In this document: one piece after another, positions 41,402 through 53,353 of the stretch | Layout: the number at the start of each line of letters is the position of its first letter | How positions within the stretch are numbered: position 1 is the stretch's first letter | From: Pegea sp. RAD2-039 | Lineage: Eukaryota; Chordata; Thaliacea; Salpida; Salpidae | Reading direction: 5' to 3' | NCBI GenBank assembly: GCA_034620365.1 | Contig: JAQGEQ010000380.1 | Coordinates: forward strand, 3,782,001-3,846,000 | DNA length: 64,000 bases | Translations under genes and position numbers: made by a program | The notes under the pieces: model-generated | Databases searched by the model: none | The model's input: only the letters and a program-made list of their open reading frames with translations | Told to the model about the DNA's origin: nothing

Positions 41402-43038
41402 ATCAAGGTAAGTTTATTTCAAGCTTTTAAGCCATTCATTTTATCCAATTATAATATTTTTTGCAGCAATGTACTTTTGAGGTCATAATCTCTCAATTTT
41501 CTCCTAAAAGTCATTGAGGAAATGCCGACGTGATGAAATAAAGTACATGACGACGACCTCTTGGTGAAATTTAAAAACATTTCTTTAATATTTCATGAGA
41601 TAAACTCATAAGATGTTGCGATTTATTTAGTCTGTTATTGAAACTTTATTCTTGATTTTTGATATTTCTTTCTTATTTATAGCAGCTTGCCATTTGCAAA
41701 TTTGATTCTACACTACAATTACACATTATGCAAAATACATACGTCTAAATGTTAATGACTGATCAAATGCAATAACTTTTGTTTCATAAAATTCTATCAT
41801 TGTAATTCAGTACCATTTATTTAATCTTAACAATAATAAGATATTTTAATAGACTTCTGAAATTACATCAAATATATCTTATTTAAATACAAACAACTTG
41901 AATATGTATGAATAACATATAAGATTTCTAAACTCAAACTTTGTTATAAAAGTTTCTACTAACAACTACTTTTTAATTTTACCTAGACTTATGCGTTAGC
42001 TTACAGCTTTTAGTTTTATTGTTCGAGCTTTTATGCTATTTTTAATCAATCTTATTTTTATAATTTATTCACCGATTAATTTATTTATGCATCAGTATCT
42101 TAAAATTAGTATTTGACAATGATTAATTCAATCTGTTAAAGTCATATTATGTTTTTATTATTTGCAGTTTTATATTTAATTTACGTTTTTATAGTTTTAC
42201 TTTTGAAGTCTTTTTTCACAATATGTATGTTTTCATTTTTATACTTATTTTGATTTAGTTTGAAATACAAGTTTGCTTTTTTTAAATTACTTTTTTTTTA
42301 GATTAATCTTTAGAGAAAGTGTTTACTTCAATTCATTTTAGTGCTATATACATTTGTAAAAACCATTTTTTAAAGAAATTATGAAAAGTATAACTGGAAA
42401 CTATATTCAAATAACCCATAAAAAGCTTAAGAAAAGTTCAAATTTAATTCAAAGTCTACAGTGAAAGTTTCCAGTGTTTTGTTATTAGTATAAACTTCTA
42501 CCACCAACAGTTGGAGAAACATTTACTGAAAAGATCTCGTGACTTTTGGATGTAATGTATTCTCTATACCTCTCTTACAAAGACAAATAATAAATAATTT
42601 AGAATGTTATATTTAAGGTTGATGTAGGTACAAAAGAGGCTTTGACAATGTCAAATTAAGCAATAAACTATTACAACAATGATAAAACTAATAAAATTTA
42701 TATTAATTTCAATTGTTATTAAAATATGATTGCATTTTAACGATTTATAAGCTGACCGCCTTTTATCATTATAAGCTTACGACTTGGAGCACTTAGCAGA
42801 CGAAAAGAGACAAGATCTCGACTTAAGGTAAATTAAGTCTTAGCGGTTTTTATTTACAATGATAATTTATTTGTTTTTTAAACTTATCTTCTAAGATTAT
42901 TTTAGATGGACTAGCACAAGTTTATATCCAACAATAATTCTTAATATATATAAAAAGTCAGCAAATTTGAAGTCAGATTTTTATTAACGATTTAACTTGC
43001 AATAAATATCTGACAATCAATGAACGATTATAAAAAAT
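41402..43038. other. Intergenic DNA, no gene seen
   Basis: Contains the likely 3' UTR of the small membrane protein, then AT-rich DNA up to the MRTO4 stop codon. Nothing else is recognised. Confidence 0.6.
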
Positions 43039-44967
43039 CTAATTAGCAGCATCCACAAGTTTTTTGTCCTCAACAAAATCATACTCTTGATCATCTTCAG
43101 TTACTCGAATCATATTAAATGGTTGTTCTTTGATCTTGGGATCAAATTCTTCAAACTTGCCATCATCTTTATTCCACACACATTGTATTTCAATACTGAA
43201 TTGTGTCATCACAATATTTAGAAGTTTCTATTTAAACAACAACTTTTAAACACAAAGTAGATATAAATAATCAAGTACTAAAAGAAAATGAAAGATTTTC
43301 AACAAAAAATTTTCTTAAATATTTATTTTTTTTTATTTCATCAAAATGTTAAATTACTTTTGATTCCATTATAAATAGATTAAATTTAATTAACAAAATT
43401 AAGGAAGAAAAATATCATTCTAACAAACAGAAATAAACCAGTTTTTACCAAAATCTTTGCTTGCTCTGGATTAATAATATCTCCTGTCTTGCAAACAGTA
43501 AAATCTTGCAGCATAGTCACAATTCCTTTACAACAAAAAGTAGGATTTAGTTAGCCTTATACACAAAGTTTGCTAGTAATAAAGTCAATCCTCAACCAAC
43601 AGTAATAATCCCAAGGATTAAAAATTGTCTAAAAAGCAAATTATTGCAACTTTTGAGATGATTACTATTTTCTAGTGTTCAAATATTAGTTTGATATCAT
43701 CACGCAAGGTAAGAAACTAAATGATGTCTAATTTAAACAGAAAAAAACCTTTCTCTAGCTTCACTGGAAGTCCTAACTTTCGCAAATGAGGCTCAATTGC
43801 GTGTGAGAACTGCTTCAAAGGTCCCTGATACAGATCAACAGTACTGGTTGCAATATTTCCTGCACGAGCAAAATCATGCGCAGAATATTCAGCAAACCAC
43901 CTGAAATAATTGACTTTAAAACTAAAAGTACAACTTTAAAAGCAAACATACTTCTGAACTTCTTCTACAGATTTGTTAGTAAACAATAAGCCTACTTCAT
44001 TAACTAGTTTTGCAGATATTTTATGGACATTTTTCTGCAACTCTCCAGCTGCAGTTTTTCCCAATGCAATCGCAACAACTTTGTTTTTTCCATAAAAAAA
44101 TCTGAAATTTCAGCATAAAAAATTTATTGATTTAATCTAAATATTTTGAACAAGTAGTAACATAAAATAATGATTAAGTCCAAGTTTCTGGGGTCACCTA
44201 AACATGATTGAGGCCCTTCTTTTGTAAAATCTTATTTACTTATATAATGATGATCAAAATTAATAACAAAACTACCAAGTCAATTTTTCTATTTTTAGGA
44301 CCATAAAATTCCAAAGCCCAGGACTAGAGCCTTCTTATTTTATAACTATAATTTATAATGCAATAATGATAAATTAAAATATTTTTTTAAATGTGCAAAA
44401 ATGGAGACATTTGATTAATTTCATAATTATACAAAAATAGTTTCATTATTTATTACAAGTAGTTTTATGAGTTTAACCTGCTATGCTTCCACACATTTCT
44501 CACTTCTTTCAACTTATTGTTTCGCATATTTGAAACACTGAAAACGAATATCCTTTCATATAGTTCAACACTATCTTGAATCTGTAAAAATTAAGTAAAT
44601 ATATAAAAGTTTCATGAAGAAAATAATTCAATATTAAAACAATTCATTCACCTCTTGAACCAAAGATTCTTTAGCTACTCTGCCCTTCTTCTTAGTTTCA
44701 GTCAAAGAAACTGAAAACAAAAGTTAAAAATGAAAAGAAAATTGAATTATAAAATATTTCTGATCAATTAAATTATAATATGTGTTTAATAGTATTAATT
44801 CAACTAGAAAATTATTGTTTTGCTAACTTCAACAAAATACTAACATTTTTAAAGGATATATTATAAAAAAAAGAATTAAATTGACAACTAAATTATTTTT
44901 ATACAAATAAAACATAAAAAAAACTAATTTAAGACATACTTTTTTTGTCTCTTCTGGATTTAGGCAT
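43039..44967 (-). CDS. MRTO4: mRNA turnover protein 4 (ribosome assembly), seven exons
   Basis: Exons (minus): 44967-44940, 44710-44652, 44581-44478, 44101-43952, 43900-43749, 43525-43449, 43227-43039 (759 nt, 252 aa, all phases agree). The protein opens MPKSRRDKK and continues with IFVFSVSNMRNNKLKEVRNV, WKHSRFFYGKNKVVAIALGK, NEVGLLFTNKSVEEV, QKWFAEYSAHDFARAGN and GIVTMLQDFTVCKTGDIINP, following the MRTO4 pattern end to end; human MRTO4 is 239 aa. MRTO4 is a nucleolar paralogue of ribosomal P0 that holds the P-stalk site on pre-60S particles until P0 replaces it. The C-terminus is acidic (VTEDDQEYDFVEDKK). The start codon lies one base after ATTAG, an acceptor-like context. Confidence 0.95.
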
Positions 44968-47019
44968 GCTAATTATATAAATAAATCTCAAATAGAAATA
45001 TATATCTGAAAAATATTTGGTTACTCTATTAAAATATTATTTTTAAATAAATGAAAAAACTATAACAGATATTTACTTAACAATATATGTAATCACTGAT
45101 ACAAATTAGTGACATATTTATTGCTATATAATATATATATAGTAATAATATATATAAATATATGTAGAGAACATATTTATAAATTAAAAAAATATTGTTC
45201 ATATCCTATAAAACTGTTTAAAAGCTATACAAGTATTTCATAAAACATTTTTATACTGAAGCTACAAATTTTAAATGGCAAAACAGATGATGTTTCAAGT
45301 GATTAAAAAGAATATTTAAAAAAGATATTTAACTCCTAAAAATAAATTACATAATATTAATTTTATAATATTCTACTAACAGTATTAATACACAATACAT
45401 AACATACAATAAGATAATATAAATATCTAGTATATAAAATCAAATTGAATAAAAATAAATTCTTCACATAAAACATAGATTTAATTATAAATATTAAATT
45501 ATATTTATATACTTTTTATACTTCTTATTATAACTTATATCTTGAAAGTATTGTTACTTTCAAGCTGATATTAAATATTTTATAAGTGAAATTTATTCAT
45601 AAACGATTTTTAACTTGGTTAAAGTAGAATTAAAATTTAACTACATCAAATTAGTCTTTAAGTATTTCTATCAGACGTTTAAAAAATAACTTTATTTGTA
45701 AAAATGATACAATAAACGCTTGAGAAAATAGGTTACCTAAACTGTTAAAGGTTTGTAGTAATAAACTTTGAACGATTTAAACATGGTGCAAATAGAATAT
45801 TGCTAAATTCTTGATAATCATAAATTTAAAAAAATCTCTACAAACAACAATTTAATAAAAGATCAATGTAAAGAAAAGCAAATAGGATAAGACAGAAACT
45901 AAATGAACACGTGCCTTTCTCAAGCTTCTTTTACAGACAAAACTGCCTTAGTCAAAAACTAAAATGGTCAAATCATGTTATGGTTTTTTATATTAGTATT
46001 TTACTGCTTATATTTTTAGTATATAAAAAATACATTTTTAAAAGAACCGAAAACAAAAGAAATATTTCATTTTTGTATAAAAAGACTTAGATGGATGTGC
46101 ATAGTTTTTTTATTATAAATATCTATATAAATGGACTGCATTGTATATATACTGTTATATTTCCTATTTTCTCAAAGATAAGTTCAAAACTAACTCAATT
46201 AAAAGATTTGCAAACACCTAGTGGGCAAATAGCTTTTTAATAAGGCTTATAATTTTCTTTCCGACTCTATCACTATAGCAAATTCTGTCTTTTGTTATAA
46301 ATTGAATGAAAATAGTATGATTTGATTAATTTGGTTAAAAGTTATATATTAGACTGTCATTTTCTTTATTTGTGTTTTTTGTAATAGTAACTGTGTTAAA
46401 CATATGCCTTTAAAATGTTCCATTTTAATCTTCAGATTGTTGAAATATCTCATTAGGGTTTTTTCGGTTATTTTCCTGCAGTCATATTGTTTTGTGTTCG
46501 CTATTAGAGATGCATGATTAGTTATCTGCATTCCGTAGAAGAAAAACATACACAGGTAAAGAGTATCTTAAGAATTTCTGAAAAAGGAAGCCATTTCTGC
46601 TAAGCTCCCTTGATAGTATGACTGAGATATAACTAAGAGATATGTTCTTGCTAAACCTGTGATATCACAAGCTAAAAGTTAGGCAAAAATCGGAAAATTA
46701 CTGTAGTAATACTACAGTACTCATTCAAAATCAAATCGCTGTTACAGCTTTTTGATTAAGGTAACCAAGATTTGGAATTCTCTTTCCTATTCCATCACTG
46801 CATCAAGATTTATCACATCTTTTTTAATTATATAGAAAAGATACAATTTTAGCAATTTTTTTTAACAAATTCTATTTTATTACTTAATATTTTTGGTTAA
46901 AAATTTAAAATTTACTTATGCCTTTACATTGTTCTTATTTTTTCAGTATTAATTTTAATTTGAGATAGCTAAGACTTTTCTATTATCAGAATATTTTACT
47001 AGATTCCTGTTCACTATAG
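44968..47019. other. AT-rich intergenic DNA
   Basis: Contains TA-rich simple sequence (45120-45165) and a perfect 10-bp inverted repeat at 46699-46719. No gene is recognised; the frame of 66 codons at 46349-46549 (minus) lacks motifs. Confidence 0.6.
46699..46719. repeat. Perfect short inverted repeat (hairpin)
   Basis: TACTGTAGTA, one spacer base, then TACTACAGTA: ten-base arms with no mismatch. No run of T follows and no gene is adjacent, so no terminator role is proposed. Confidence 0.6.
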
Positions 47020-47215
47020 TGACCCAATTTTGGTCGTTCTCCGACGCCAGCCGGGCGCAGTTGCATCAGTCCATCTATTCCGCTACATAACAAACCTTGT
47101 TGGCGGGAAGAGTTGAATCCTGCTGCATTTGGATTTCCATAGTTTCTGCCCTGGCGTATATGCAAATATATTATACATGGTAGTTCTTGGCCGAAGCAGG
47201 TCAAAAAATATCTAT
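47020..47215 (+). mobile_element. SINE body copy, 5'-truncated
   Basis: It matches 14530-14695: CGACGCCAGCCGGGCGCAGT, CATCAGTC, CTGCTGCAT, TTTCTGCCCTGGC and the end TGGCCGAAGCAGGTC. The tRNA-like head is missing. The antisense frame of 145 codons across it (47423-46986) is explained by the repeat. Confidence 0.6.
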
Positions 47216-47419
47216 ATTCTTGGATTATTTCATTAATAAGAAGATGTACTTTACAGCCATATGATCCTCTATGACATCTGTTTGTTAAAGTCTCTTTATT
47301 GTTTTTTTCGAAATGCTTGTAATTTCTTTTATTAAGAATTGAAGTAAGCAGTTTATATAAAATACTCAACATATGTAATTGGTTGGTAGCATTTAATTGG
47401 TATTTTTCTTGATATATTT

Positions 47420-47530
47420 GCATGTTAATTGTATATAGTACTTATTATCATGCTTAAAACTATTTGTAAAAATGTGTGTTAGCGAGAAGTGCTTTTTTCA
47501 GGCACTCTCCTTTGCGTCTATTAACTAAAT
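47420..47530 (+). mobile_element. LINE-type 3' tail, plus orientation
   Basis: GTGTGTTAGCGAGAAGTGC, then CAGGCACTCTCCTTTGCGTC, is the same tail as in the LINE copies at 13.9, 20.9 and 58.8 kb and the SINE at 52.7 kb, here on the plus strand. Only the tail and a shortened piece of 3' UTR are recognisable. Confidence 0.6.
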
Positions 47531-48098
47531 AGTAAATAAATAATAGCTGCTCTTTTAGTCACTAGCAGCCACGCGTTGAATAGATAAATTAATAAATTGA
47601 CAAAAAAGTTTGGATATTAAACAGCTCTTCTTTCATCATAAACACTTTAATCCTTTGAAACTAATCCTGTATATACCTTGGTAACTAAACAAGCTTTACT
47701 ATCAGCACTAACATAGATTATAAACATTTCAAATTAAATAATTTTCGATTATAAACTTGTTAACTGCAACTACAGGTTACTCTGCTTACCAAATAGTCTC
47801 AGTACGAAAAACTTAAAAACAAACTAGTTAGTGTATCCCAGTAAAATCTAACCGGTAAAACACCATTTGGTTAAACTATTTGTTGTCCCATGATGTAAGA
47901 TGTACTTAAGATAAATGCTGATAAGTAGTGTTAGTTTTTCTACTACTAAATCAATAATTAGTCGTGTTGAGTAAATTTTGGTCTTTAATCGGAAAATAAG
48001 AGGAGATAAATAGAGTTTGATTTTATGATAAATTAAAATGAAAGATTTTAAAAGATTTGTAGCCAACCACCGAGAACTAAACAAATTCACAAACAAGA

Positions 48099-51000
48099 TC
48101 AATCGTCCGGAAGATGATCTTCTTCAATGATAGATGTGTCTTTAGGAGCTATTTCTTCGTTTTTTGATAGAATTGATGAAAGATTGAAAATAGCATTTGT
48201 AATTTGTTCATCAGACTTTACTCCTGCTCTTGGCTCAATCTCATCAATAAGATCTTTTTCAGGTCCATAGTAACCATCCATCCTCCAAATACAGTTGGAT
48301 AAATCTTCATCACCCTCATCTTCACTATCATTCAAATTAATGAAAGGTGTAAGAGGTTGAGGTGCTTTGGTCTGCATGGTGACTGCGATGTAGTCATTCC
48401 GATCTTGCACACGCACTTCATGGACAAAGATTGGATTTTCATCTTCTTCTTCTGGGATGACTTCCGGTGGATTAAATTGATCAAAAAAACTCAATAAATC
48501 TTCTTCTTCCTGAAAAAGATGAGATGAAGTAGTGATGAAAGGAAGAAGATAGAACTCACGTGTTCCTGTAGAAGATTATGCAAGCTCCCTCTTAATCCTT
48601 CATCGCTTCTGATCTCATCTAATTGACCAAGGATTTGAAGAACTGCTGGTGATTGTGATCGTTCAACAACTTGACTAATCACTTCAAAGAGACTGCTGAG
48701 ATCAAAGCAAGATCTGATGGCGATCTTGTAGATAGTCAGGAGGTACACAATGCTGGCATCTTCATCTTGTAGGAATTCTTTCACTGGATATTTGATAAGA
48801 TGAAGACAGTGATGACGAAGATCTTTCAGTGTATTCAGAAGATCTTTGAAAATATTTGGTTTTTCACCAACTATCTGTAAACAATCTTAATAAGTTTATT
48901 GATGAAGAGTTAGGGGAAAGTTACCCATGAAATAAGTTGAAAATGGATGAAGGATATCTCATCACAATCATAAATGAGAAGATTTCTAATCCTCACTACT
49001 TCCTCTTTTAAATCATCATCTTTAGCTGAAGTTGAAAAAATATTTGAAATTTGTGAAGTGATTAATTAGCAACCACACCAGTTGATGCTTAAACTGCTTA
49101 CCAGTAGACACTATCTCCATCATCATTTCAAGAGGTTTTCGACAGGTAGAAGTCCTGGCTGAGATCATTAGCTGATGCAGGTTAGATAGTTTCTCATCTA
49201 CTGTTTTACTCAACGTGCTAAAGATTAGTTAAAGAAATATCAATATAAAATTTCATTAGTCACAAAATGAGTTAAGATAAAATGAAAAATTAGGATTTAA
49301 TTTCTATGCAACTCATAATAAGTAAAACTAAAATCGAAATAATATCTATATATAGATATACTTTTTGATTAATTTAGCAAAATTGTTGATAAAGTAGGAT
49401 ATTATAAATTTATTATAAAGGATATTTATTTATAACAGGACAAATATTTTCCACTAAACAATCACAAAAATGGAGGTGTTGAGAGTTCTGCTGTAATTTT
49501 CTGAGTATATGTTTAAAAATGATTTCATAATTTCGTTCATTCATCAGCATACTCAGTAATAACAAAGTCTGTCAAAAATAATTAGCAAAAGTTACTCAAA
49601 TAAATAATATATCTAAAAATATTTAATGTTATGAAAATATTTCCATGTTTTATAAATCATTATTAAAACCAAACATCTTAGAAATACTCAGGTAGTTTTA
49701 AGAAGTCTTAAGCTTAGTGTGATAACATTATCCAAAGATCATATACATTAAATCATGTTTTCGAAAATTAACTGGATCCAATTTTATCAATAATAAAAAC
49801 GATTTTTAAAGATTCACTTGTTTTTGAATAGTTAGATCAGTATGTTCTAAAGAAGCCATAACAAGATTTTGAAAATTAATACAGAGCTCTGGCCACTTCT
49901 TTGATAGCTCTGTTAAATGCTCTAGCCCTACAACAACAAAAGTTAAAGATGATTGCTAACCAATTATCAAAGTAACCTGTAGCAAGAATATCTGAAGTGT
50001 TCCAAGGTTCTTGAGCTTGTAAAAGTAGTTTCAAACAATCTAAGCCTTTATAAAAGCATTTGTCTGTTGGTTTAAACTTTTCAAAAACAAGACTAAGGCA
50101 TTGAGATTGTATTGCAAATGACAATCTTTTTCTGTTTACCTATTTAAAACTTTCAATTATTATTTCAAATGTTAGACTTAACAAAAAATCAATTTTAAGT
50201 AAGGCTTTGTAGCTTTAAGCAATTCTTGCATAAAACATTTTATTTTTCATCATTTGAGCTACAACAAAGAACATGTAATTCTTAAAACTTTGAAGAGTTA
50301 TGCCTCATCAGCAATCTTAATATTATTATTTATTTAATATTATTATTACTTTATTTCTTAAACAAATATATGTTGCTTGAATCAGACATAGAAACTAGTA
50401 TCAAAGTTTTAATTATTTTTAAACTTTATATCTCATATTCATGATTACGATTAGTTGAATAAGTTTAAAATTTCAAAGTGTTTAATGTAACATAATTCAC
50501 CAACAAATAACATTAACTTACTTCATATCTACTAAGCATTATGTCAAGAATAATTGAAAGATTTTCTTTAGTTTTTTCTGAATAATCCAAGTTTTCAAAG
50601 ATTTTTAACATAGTAATTTGTGTATAGGGTGCACAAATGCCATCAATAAACAAACTAATTGGTAAGTTACCAGAAACTATTTGATCCAAAATTATTATCA
50701 ACTTTGAAGATATTAAATCTTGTTCTCTAGGAAGACTCTTAAAAAAGTTATGATTAGCTTCAATATTAAAATATAAACTGCTGATTAAGTTTAGAAGTGA
50801 AAATCTTACTTTAAGTAGCTCATCAACATAAGGCATAGCAATACACATAACGGAAGGGTCAGTTTCACAGATACATAGACGTATGTGATCAGTTTTATCT
50901 TTTACCAAATCAGAATCCAATCTTATAACATGATGCAAAGCAATAAATGCCTTCTTTCTCACTAATGGATTTTTGTGATTAATTCTATTCTGAATTGCTG

Positions 51001-51496
51001 GTGATATTTGTCTTAAAACATCCAAATCTTTTATATGAGAAACAACTGTAAGAGCCATAACAATAACTGCAGAATTATTTCCAAGGATATCTTTAATGAT
51101 TGTATTAAGACATAAATATATAACCTCATTTGTACATTCTAATAAAGAACTCATTGCAAGATATCCAATTTTTTTATCTTTAAATTCAATAGATTGAACT
51201 ACAAATGTTACAACAAAAGGTACCATAGATGAAAAAATATTTTTATTAATCATCAAGTATTTCGACTGACAAATATAAATTAGGAACAACATCACTTGTT
51301 GCTTTTGTTCAGCTAACATGGTAGGTTGAGATTTTTTAAATAACTCCAAGACTTCATTTATTGCATCATCTTTATTATTAGATTCATCTACTTTTTGAAT
51401 CAAGTCTTGGAAACTAATTTCGTTTCCACTAACTATAACTTTGAAAAGTCCAATGGCTTGGCTTACTGATTTCATCAATATATTTGACATACTCAT
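48099..51496 (-). CDS. AP4E1: AP-4 adaptor complex epsilon subunit
   Basis: Exons (minus): 51496-50810, 50737-50522, 50139-49977, 49927-49818, 49568 to about 49440, 49217-49102, 49025-48925, 48874-48560, 48509-48099. Phases agree except that the fifth exon's end could not be joined to the sixth; a small exon may be missing. Product about 740-750 aa. The adaptin N-terminal solenoid is clear: KKIGYLAMSSLLECTNEVIY, NTIIKDILGNNSAVIVMAL and VRKKAFIALHHVIRL align with AP4E1 better than with AP-1 gamma. Later helices include FIHFQLISWIVGE, matching the QVMSWVLGE region. AP-4 is a heterotetramer that sorts cargo from the trans-Golgi network. The last exon (137 codons) is acidic and hinge-like, with no ear domain recognised, so the protein is shorter than human AP4E1 (1,137 aa). 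The frame opens four codons earlier at a non-ATG codon; the first ATG is at 51496. Confidence 0.85.
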
Positions 51497-52700
51497 GTTT
51501 AAAAACAATTGTAAAACTTGTGAACATATAAATGAATGTATTTATAGTGATCACTAGTTAATAAAATTCTATTTCAATTTTTTCAAGCTAAAATTTTAAT
51601 CTAAAAGTAATATACTATTATGTAGAAACGATAAAGTGTAGTACAAAATATATCTCAAAGAAATAAAAATAATGAATTAGATTAACTAGTCAAACATTTG
51701 AATTATGTGCAAATGTAGATGTTACAATTAAAACAATTTTAACCAAGATAATACTTGATTTTTTACATTTTATAAACAAATTACACAAATTAAATATTAC
51801 AATAGTTATAGAAAATATTAGTTATATATATGCAAACTTATAATTCACAAATGAGATTTATTTTATTGTAAATTTATTTGAAAGATAAAAGTATAAAAAA
51901 CTGCTTATACATACAAGTTCACAAATTTCACTTTCAAAATAAATGCTTATAATACTATTCATCAATTAATTTGCAATACATTAATTATAAACAGAAATAT
52001 CTATTCAAAAAAATTTAATCTATAAAAATAAAACACTGTTGTCTGACTAATTGTGAAAACAAATCCAGGTACATATTAAATCACCAACTTGATGAATTGG
52101 CTGTTATACTAAATGTTGATTATAGAAATATCAAAATAAATAATAACATTTTTTAGTTGGAGTTGTTGTTAAAATGGAGCTTTCGCTACAAACAAAAAAG
52201 CAGATTTTTTAAAAGCCATAATTTATTAATTTGGATATTTTATAAGATTCGAGAAAAATTTCACTAAAAGTTAAAATTTAAAGCAATCAATATACTATTT
52301 AGATATAATGTAAACACTGTAAATAATAAACGTAAATTACTCTTAAAAAATAGGTTTAGTCAAAATTGTATCTCAACATTTTTTCTACCTTGCAAGAAAT
52401 TCTAAGACTTCTTCACTTTAATACTTTTCTGTACATACTCAAATAAAAAAAACACTTTTACTGATCTATCCAGCTCATCCGGAACTAATAAGCAAGTTTT
52501 TGAATGATTCTATGTAGCTGAAATTATGTTATAAGAAAGATGTAATCATTTAGATACCACTTATAAGGACCAACCTTCTTGCTTCTAAATTTGTATTGCA
52601 TTGAAAATTTCTACAAAATTATTACTTTTAATCTCCTATCTAAGTCACAAATGATATTAATGCAAGCTCACTTAATTTTTAATTTTTTTTTATATATATA
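51497..52700. other. Intergenic DNA, no gene seen
   Basis: AT-rich DNA upstream of AP4E1. No open frame of note, RNA gene or repeat was recognised. Confidence 0.6.
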
Positions 52701-52885
52701 AATGCGAAGGAGGGTGCCTAAAGAGAGCATATCTCACTAACACACATTCTCAGGAGTTTTTTTTTATGGTTTTTCTCAGGAGTTTTATATGTCTCCACCT
52801 GGGGTCGAACCCGGTACTTCCTAGCTAGATGTACCTTGTAGCTAGGTGTAGTAACCGCTTCGCCACCAAGCAGGACATGCATAAT
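52701..52885 (-). mobile_element. tRNA-derived SINE with LINE-like 3' tail
   Basis: Read on the minus strand, the head carries an A box TGGCGAAGCGGT (52865-52854) and a perfect B box GGGTTCGACCCC (52812-52801), with a CTAGCTA...TAGCTAG stem between them. A duplicated CTCAGGAGTTTT spacer follows. The 3' end is GTGTGTTAGTGAGATATGC...GGCACCCTCCTTCGCATTTAT, the tail of the LINE family in this window, closing in a TA/T-rich run. The internal promoter boxes look less decayed than in the copy at 14.3 kb. It is not a functional tRNA gene, because the acceptor stem is absent and the A-B spacing is too long. Confidence 0.75.
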
Positions 52886-53353
52886 GTCATGGAAATGAAT
52901 AAGGCAAGGCGATAAAAGTTTTTGAAATCAAACTTAACAGTTTATTTTTCTTTTTGAGAATATTAATTTATTTTTTTGATAGTAAGTTCTAAAGAAGATA
53001 ATTTTCGTGGTACAAACTTACTGATAAAAAGCTAAATGTAATGTGTTCAGTCCGTAGTTACTTTTGAAGTTACAAGATAAACTATTGATACTTTAAGCTT
53101 TAAATGGATTATTTTTGTTTAGATTTTATATTTGTAATTTTTAAAAATAAAGGTTCTTCATGTTTGTTTTAAAAATGCTCCAAAAATTTACGTTGAGCTA
53201 TCCATAAACCAAAAGCTCCATATTGTTCTAACATTTGTCATTTAATTATTCCAGCTTTTTATTAAACAACTGATGTGTAATAGATTATACAAAGATCAAG
53301 GCTGAGTGTTACAACTAATTTATTTTTGAAATAATTTTTCAGTGGAATAAAAA

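Noticed and set aside
45120-45165. TA-rich run as a possible CRISPR or satellite
   Set aside because: Irregular dinucleotide repeat without unit or spacer structure; this is an animal genome.
46986-47423. Minus frame of 145 codons
   Set aside because: It runs through a SINE copy (47020-47215); the related DNA at 14.5-14.7 kb gives a different protein, so there is no coding constraint.
52795-52870. Possible functional tRNA gene on the minus strand
   Set aside because: A and B boxes are good, but no acceptor stem pairs, the spacing is too long, and the sequence continues into a LINE-like tail; called a SINE.
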